A model generated the notes under the pieces. The model saw nothing but the letters and a program-made list of their open reading frames with translations, had not been told where the DNA came from and did not search any database. Positions 60,290-64,000 of a stretch of 64,000 nt of DNA are shown piece by piece. The position numbers were made by a program, and so were the translations under genes. Position 1 is the stretch's first letter. Every line of letters begins with the position of its first letter. This stretch comes from an uncultured Dehalococcoidia bacterium (GTDB lineage: Bacteria; Chloroflexota; Dehalococcoidia; Lucifugimonadales; UBA3495): positions 62,001-126,000 of the forward strand of contig CATOSK010000001.1 of the NCBI GenBank assembly GCA_951812535.1, read 5' to 3'.

Positions 60290-61141
60290 TCAGAAGTTGG
60301 GGCGCATGTTGCGGAGGCGGCGGGCCCGCTCCTCGATGGGCGGATGGGTGGAAAACAAGCCGCCGAGTGTCTTGCCCCGCAGCGGGTTGACGATGAACAG
60401 GTGGGAGGCGGCTTCCGACACCTGCATGGGCCGCATCTCGGCACCCATTTCCAGCTTCTCCAGGGCCCGGGCCAGGGCCTCGGGATTGCCCGACGTCTTG
60501 GCTCCGGTGGCGTCGGCCTGGAACTCCCGCGCCCGGGAGATGGCCAGCCGGATGACCGTCGCGGCCAGCGGCATGACGATGGCCACTACCAGGAGCCCGA
60601 TGATCCCGCCGCCGCCCCGGTCCCGCCCGCCGTGCATCCCGCCGAAGATGGCGGAAAACTGGGCGATCAGGGCCAGCATGGATATGGCTCCGGCGATGGT
60701 GGCCACCACCGACATTATGAGGGTGTCCCGGTTGCCGACGTGGGCCATTTCGTGGGCCATCACCGCGCCCAATTCCTCCCGGGTCAGCAGCCGCTGGATT
60801 CCCGTCGTAGCGGCCACCGTGGCGTTCTTGGGGTTGCGGCCGGTTGCGAAGGCGTTGGGAGAAGCGCTGTCAATCTCGTAGACCTTGGGCATGGGCAGGC
60901 CGGCCAGGGACGCCTGCTCGGCCACCAGCCCCCACAACTCCGGGTCGTCCTCCTGGGTAACGGGTTTGGCGTGGGCCATGGAAAGGGCGATCTTGTCGCT
61001 GAACCAGTAGGCCCCGACGTTCATGATCAGGGCGAATCCGAGAGCCAGGATTATGCCCAGTTCTCCGCCGAAGATGCCGCCGATCATCAGCAGCAGGCCG
61101 GTCAGCACCATCAGCAGGAAGAAGGTCTTGACGGTGTTCAT
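60290..61141 (-). CDS. htpX: Zinc metalloprotease HtpX
   Basis: 283 residues, inner-membrane M48B protease that degrades misfolded membrane proteins. Two spans at the N terminus, HEMAH (His130, Glu131, His134) and the third ligand Glu206 in AREFQAD, then two more spans between. The late STHPPIEERARRLRNM is diagnostic. Upstream is an extended -10 promoter (TGATATAAT) about 105 nt before the ATG. Convergent with the cyclase gene. Confidence 0.94.
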   Translation of the reverse strand: MNTVKTFFLLMVLTGLLLMIGGIFGGELGIILALGFALIMNVGAYWFSDKIALSMAHAKPVTQEDDPELWGLVAEQASLAGLPMPKVYEIDSASPNAFATGRNPKNATVAATTGIQRLLTREELGAVMAHEMAHVGNRDTLIMSVVATIAGAISMLALIAQFSAIFGGMHGGRDRGGGGIIGLLVVAIVMPLAATVIRLAISRAREFQADATGAKTSGNPEALARALEKLEMGAEMRPMQVSEAASHLFIVNPLRGKTLGGLFSTHPPIEERARRLRNMRPNF

Positions 61142-61246
61142 TCGGTTGTCGCTCCAAAATAGGGGGAGAATCGTCCGGTTCTTCCGGTCGGGAAGGGTTG
61201 GACGCGGCGAGGACAGTGGTCCAGGGAGCGTCCTTCCTCTTCGTCA

Positions 61247-61255
61247 ATTATATCA
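61247..61255 (-). promoter_or_regulatory. Extended -10 promoter of htpX
   Basis: TGATATAAT on the minus strand, with consensus TATAAT and TGn extension; no -35 match at 17 nt, which extended -10 promoters can lack. Confidence 0.5.
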
Positions 61256-61321
61256 CCGGGGGGTCTTCTGCCGGTTGATTCCTGCGTCCCCCCGGTGACG
61301 CTGTCGGAGCGGCTGTTTTCG

Positions 61322-61350
61322 TTGACACCTCCGGCGGGCGATGATACATT
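61322..61350 (+). promoter_or_regulatory. Sigma-70-type promoter of etfBA
   Basis: TTGACA, 17-nt spacer, TACATT, ending 62 nt before the etfB start. Confidence 0.7.
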
Positions 61351-61412
61351 CCCCTTGCCAACGTCCGTGCTGTCACGGACGGCTATTTTTGTCGCCTTTC
61401 GGAGGATCAGCC

Positions 61413-62213
61413 ATGCCGGTCAACATCGGCGTTCTGGCGAAGCAGGTCATTGACCCGGAAATGCCCATGGCGGCGTTCCAGATCGACAGCGCGGCCAAGC
61501 GGGTGGTGACGCCGCCCAATATTCCGCCGGTGGTCAACGGCTTCGACGAGAACGCGGTGGAAGCCGCCCTCCAGATCAAGGACGCCCAGGAAGCCACGGT
61601 GACGGTCATTTCCGCCGGTTCCAGCTTTGCCCTGGACGTGATGAAGAAGCCCCTGTCCATGGGGGCGGATGAGCTGGTCCTGCTCCAGGACGATGCCTTC
61701 GAGAACACCATCGACAGCTTCTTCACCGCCCAGCTCCTGGCGGCGGCCGTAAAGAAACTGGGCGGATTCGACCTCATCATCTGCGGGCGGCAGGCTTCCG
61801 ACTGGGACAACGCCCAGGTCCCCTTGGGGGTAGCCGAAATCCTGGGAATGTCCTGCGTTGCCCTGGGCCGCAAGGTGACCGTCGACGGCGACAAGGTCAC
61901 TGTGGAACGTCTGATTCCCGACGGATACGAGGTGGTGGAAGCTCCGCTGCCCGCCCTGGTAACCGTGAGCAACGAGCTGGGCCAGCCCCGCTATCCGACC
62001 CTGCGAGGCATCATGGCGGCCACTCGAAAGCGCCCAACCATCTGGGCCGCGGGAGACCTGGATGCCGATGCCGGACAGCTGGAGCCGCGCATTACTCTCC
62101 ACGACCTGTTCGTCCCCCAGCGGACGCAGGAATGCGAGATCATCGAGGGCGACGACGAGGCTGACGCGGCCCGCCAGTTGGCGTTGCGGCTGCGGGAAGA
62201 CAAGCTCATCTAG
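61413..62213 (+). CDS. etfB: Electron transfer flavoprotein, beta subunit
   Basis: 266 residues. Accepts electrons from acyl-CoA and related dehydrogenases and passes them to the quinone pool via ETF:quinone oxidoreductase. NIGVLAKQVIDPEMP, VNGFDENAVEAALQIKD, the DLIICGRQASDWDNAQVPLGVAEILG AMP-binding segment and EAPLPALVTVSNELGQPRYPTLRGIMAATRK are the EtfB marks. GGAGG precedes the ATG. The etfA gene follows 127 nt later. Confidence 0.94.
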   Translation: MPVNIGVLAKQVIDPEMPMAAFQIDSAAKRVVTPPNIPPVVNGFDENAVEAALQIKDAQEATVTVISAGSSFALDVMKKPLSMGADELVLLQDDAFENTIDSFFTAQLLAAAVKKLGGFDLIICGRQASDWDNAQVPLGVAEILGMSCVALGRKVTVDGDKVTVERLIPDGYEVVEAPLPALVTVSNELGQPRYPTLRGIMAATRKRPTIWAAGDLDADAGQLEPRITLHDLFVPQRTQECEIIEGDDEADAARQLALRLREDKLI

Positions 62214-62339
62214 GCGCCGAACCATTCAACACGGGGCCATTCACCATGGCCTTGCATTTCGATTGAACTGCCTCGCGCCGGCGCTATTCCGTCCGGCGCC
62301 CAACCCCATCTAACGAAGAAGTGAATCACGGAGGGACCA

Positions 62340-63332
62340 ATGGCTCAGGGAGTCCTGGTTTTGGAAGGACTGACCGGCGGTGAGCTCAGCCTGACCGCCA
62401 GGGAGATTCTGGCTGCGGGACGCGGCGTTGCCGATGCGCTGGGAGAGGAATTGTCCATCGGGCTGCTGGGAAGCTCTCCCGAAGCCGCCGCCCAGGAGGC
62501 GATCAGCCACGGCGCAGACCGGGTATACCAGGTGACGAACCCAGCCCTGGACGCCTACCAGGTTGACCTGTGCCTGTCCGCCATGGAGTCCCTGTGCCGC
62601 GAGGCCGACCCCAGCGTGATTCTTATCGGCCGCACCAACGAGGGACGCGAGATTGCTCCCCGCCTGGCCTTCCGCCTCGGCGTCGGACTGGCCCAGGACT
62701 GCCTGGAGGTGTCGGTGGATACCGCGACGGGCAAGCTGCTGGCCAACCGACCCGTCTACGGCGGCAACGCCGTCGCCGTGGTTAGCTGCAACTACACTCC
62801 GCAGGTCGCGGCGGTCCGGCCCAAGGTCTACGAGCCTCTGGAGCCGGACGACGGACGCTCGGGCGCCACCGTATCCTTCCCGGTCGAACTGGATGCGGGG
62901 ATGGTCAAGGCCAACCTGGTGGATACCGTAATGGAGGAGTCGGAAGGCATCAAGCTGGAGGACGCCCGCATCGTCGTTTCCGGCGGACGCGGTCTGGGAG
63001 GACCGGAGCCCTTCAAGAACCTGGAAGAACTGGCCGGTTTGCTGGGAGCGGGCGTTGGAGCATCCCGCGCCGCGGTGGACTCGGGATGGGTCCCCGCCAG
63101 CTACCAAGTTGGCCTCACCGGCAAGACCATCACGCCGGACCTGTACATCACCGTCGCCATATCCGGCGCCAGCCAGCATATGGCCGGCTGCTCCGGCTCC
63201 AAGGTCATAGTGGCCATCAACAAGGACGCCGAGGCCAACATCTTCAAGGAAGCCCGCTACGGCGTCGTCGGCGACTGGGAGAGAATCCTGCCCGCATTGA
63301 CGGAGACGGTGCGGGAGTTGACCCAGGGGTAG
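62340..63332 (+). CDS. etfA: Electron transfer flavoprotein, alpha subunit
   Basis: 330 residues. The C-terminal FAD domain is exact to type: [37 protein letters not shown], then [41 protein letters not shown]. The N-terminal half binds EtfB. GGAGGGA precedes the ATG. With EtfB it completes the ETF that serves the many dehydrogenases expected in this genome. Confidence 0.95.
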   Translation: MAQGVLVLEGLTGGELSLTAREILAAGRGVADALGEELSIGLLGSSPEAAAQEAISHGADRVYQVTNPALDAYQVDLCLSAMESLCREADPSVILIGRTNEGREIAPRLAFRLGVGLAQDCLEVSVDTATGKLLANRPVYGGNAVAVVSCNYTPQVAAVRPKVYEPLEPDDGRSGATVSFPVELDAGMVKANLVDTVMEESEGIKLEDARIVVSGGRGLGGPEPFKNLEELAGLLGAGVGASRAAVDSGWVPASYQVGLTGKTITPDLYITVAISGASQHMAGCSGSKVIVAINKDAEANIFKEARYGVVGDWERILPALTETVRELTQG

Positions 63333-63341
63333 GGACCACCC

Positions 63342-64000
63342 CTACCCCAGCACCACGTTGTCTATCAACCGCACGCCCCCGATGCGGACGGCCGTCAGTG
63401 CCATGGCGCCGGGAAGGGCTGTGTCCAGTTCGTGGAAACCGTTGGGATCGACTACGGCAACGTAGTCCACGCCTTCAACCGACGGTTCCGAGCGGAGCAC
63501 TTCCAGCGCCCTTTCCCGCAACTCGGGGACGCTGGTTGTCCCCGACTTCCAGGCGGATTCAAGGGCGGATAGAGCCTGGTACACCACCGGCGCGGCCTGC
63601 CGCTGTTCCGGGGTCAGGTAGGCGTTGCGGCTGCTCAGGGCCAGCCCGTCAGATTCCCGGATGGTGGGACAAACGATTATCTCGGGCCCCAAGTCCAGGT
63701 CCCGGGTCAATTGCTTGATGACCGCCGTTTGCTGCCCGTCCTTTTGCCCGAAGTAGGCCCGGTCCGGCCGGACTATGCTCAGCAGTTTGCAGACCACCGT
63801 CGCCACTCCCCGGAAATGTCCGGGACGCACCGCTCCCTCAAGCTTCTCCCCGATTTCGCCCACCTCCACCCAGGTAGCAAATCCGGCTGGGTACAACGAT
63901 TCCTGCGTTGGGGTGAAGACGAGGTCCACCCCTTCTCCGGCGAGCAGGTCCAGGTCCCGGGGCAGGTCTCGGGGATACGCTGCCAGGTCCTCCCCGGGTC
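63342..64000 (-). CDS. panC: Pantoate--beta-alanine ligase, 5' end beyond window
   Basis: Partial: the frame stays open to the right edge. FTPTQESLYPAGFATWVEVGEIGEKLEGAVRPGHFRGVATVV, then FGQKDGQQTAVIKQLTRDL and SDGLALSSRNAYLTPEQRQAA are the PanC active-site segments. Further upstream EDLAAYPRDLPRDLDLL fits the family. The catalytic HxGH of the N terminus is outside. It makes pantothenate for CoA. Converges with etfA, 9 nt between stops. Confidence 0.93.
   Translation of the reverse strand, partial: PGEDLAAYPRDLPRDLDLLAGEGVDLVFTPTQESLYPAGFATWVEVGEIGEKLEGAVRPGHFRGVATVVCKLLSIVRPDRAYFGQKDGQQTAVIKQLTRDLDLGPEIIVCPTIRESDGLALSSRNAYLTPEQRQAAPVVYQALSALESAWKSGTTSVPELRERALEVLRSEPSVEGVDYVAVVDPNGFHELDTALPGAMALTAVRIGGVRLIDNVVLG

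Overview
This is an ordinary chromosomal stretch of a GC-rich bacterium, with no phage, insertion sequence or CRISPR array. The gene content suggests a Chloroflexota member of the Dehalococcoidia/SAR202 type: several luciferase-like (LLM) monooxygenases, a Rieske oxygenase, many short-chain dehydrogenases, a CaiB-type CoA transferase, an enolase paralogue, Thr/Pro-rich lipoproteins, an MpaB-type oxygenase and an ETF pair. That assignment is inferred from gene content only; no 16S rRNA gene is present.

Layout. 0.2-3.6 kb: phosphotransferase, enolase-family protein and 2-hydroxyacid dehydrogenase, all on the plus strand. 3.7-7.9 kb: minus-strand B12-binding/radical-SAM-like protein without cluster cysteines, then a selenocysteine-lyase-like desulfurase, DinB and SDR operon; two copies of a complex repeat sit upstream of these units. 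8.3-17.1 kb: bleomycin-hydrolase-type aminopeptidase, a complete oligopeptide ABC importer (lipoprotein, two permeases, two ATPases) and a 5'-3' exonuclease. 17.1-22.3 kb: zinc alcohol dehydrogenase, CoA transferase, a small lower-GC two-gene DUF2283 module, a PT-repeat lipoprotein and an LLM oxidoreductase. 22.4-26.3 kb: DCC-thioredoxin-like protein overlapping a gamma-glutamyl-carboxylase-like HTTM protein, a methyltransferase, tRNA-Leu(UAA) and an RmlD-like reductase. 26.5-36.3 kb: M28 peptidase, amidohydrolase/LLM/crotonase cluster, MMPL transporter, MpaB oxygenase and small membrane proteins. 36.4-39.6 kb: a four-gene group around a pair of paralogous ferritin-like diiron proteins. 39.8-46 kb: MFS transporter and divergent ThDP enzyme, then a FakA/DegV fatty-acid kinase pair. 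46.3-52.1 kb: YgjP metallopeptidase, Rieske oxygenase, SDR, PPOX protein, methyltransferase and an OsmC gene interrupted by UGA. 52.1-56 kb: GH15 glycosidase, RidA, alpha/beta hydrolase, cupin. 56.1-64 kb: rpsP-khpA-rimM with a leader ORF, phosphatase and fmt, cyclase, htpX, etfBA and a panC cut by the window edge.

The most notable signals are: (1) an OsmC-family gene whose catalytic cysteine codon is an in-frame UGA followed by a SECIS-like hairpin, so a probable selenoprotein; (2) the diiron pair, where one paralogue keeps all predicted metal carboxylates and the other has lost all four, like the alpha/beta subunits of multicomponent monooxygenases; (3) the enolase paralogue with conserved catalytic residues replaced; (4) a leader peptide and long hairpin ahead of the S16 operon; (5) three separate families of intergenic repeats.

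Several clusters look like catabolic units for oxidised organic matter: LLM monooxygenase with a 6-oxocamphor-hydrolase-like crotonase and amidohydrolase; Rieske oxygenase with a cis-diol-dehydrogenase-like SDR. The ETF could link such oxidations to the respiratory chain. Start codons were adjusted where an internal start has a better ribosome binding site or where the longer frame overlaps an RNA gene.
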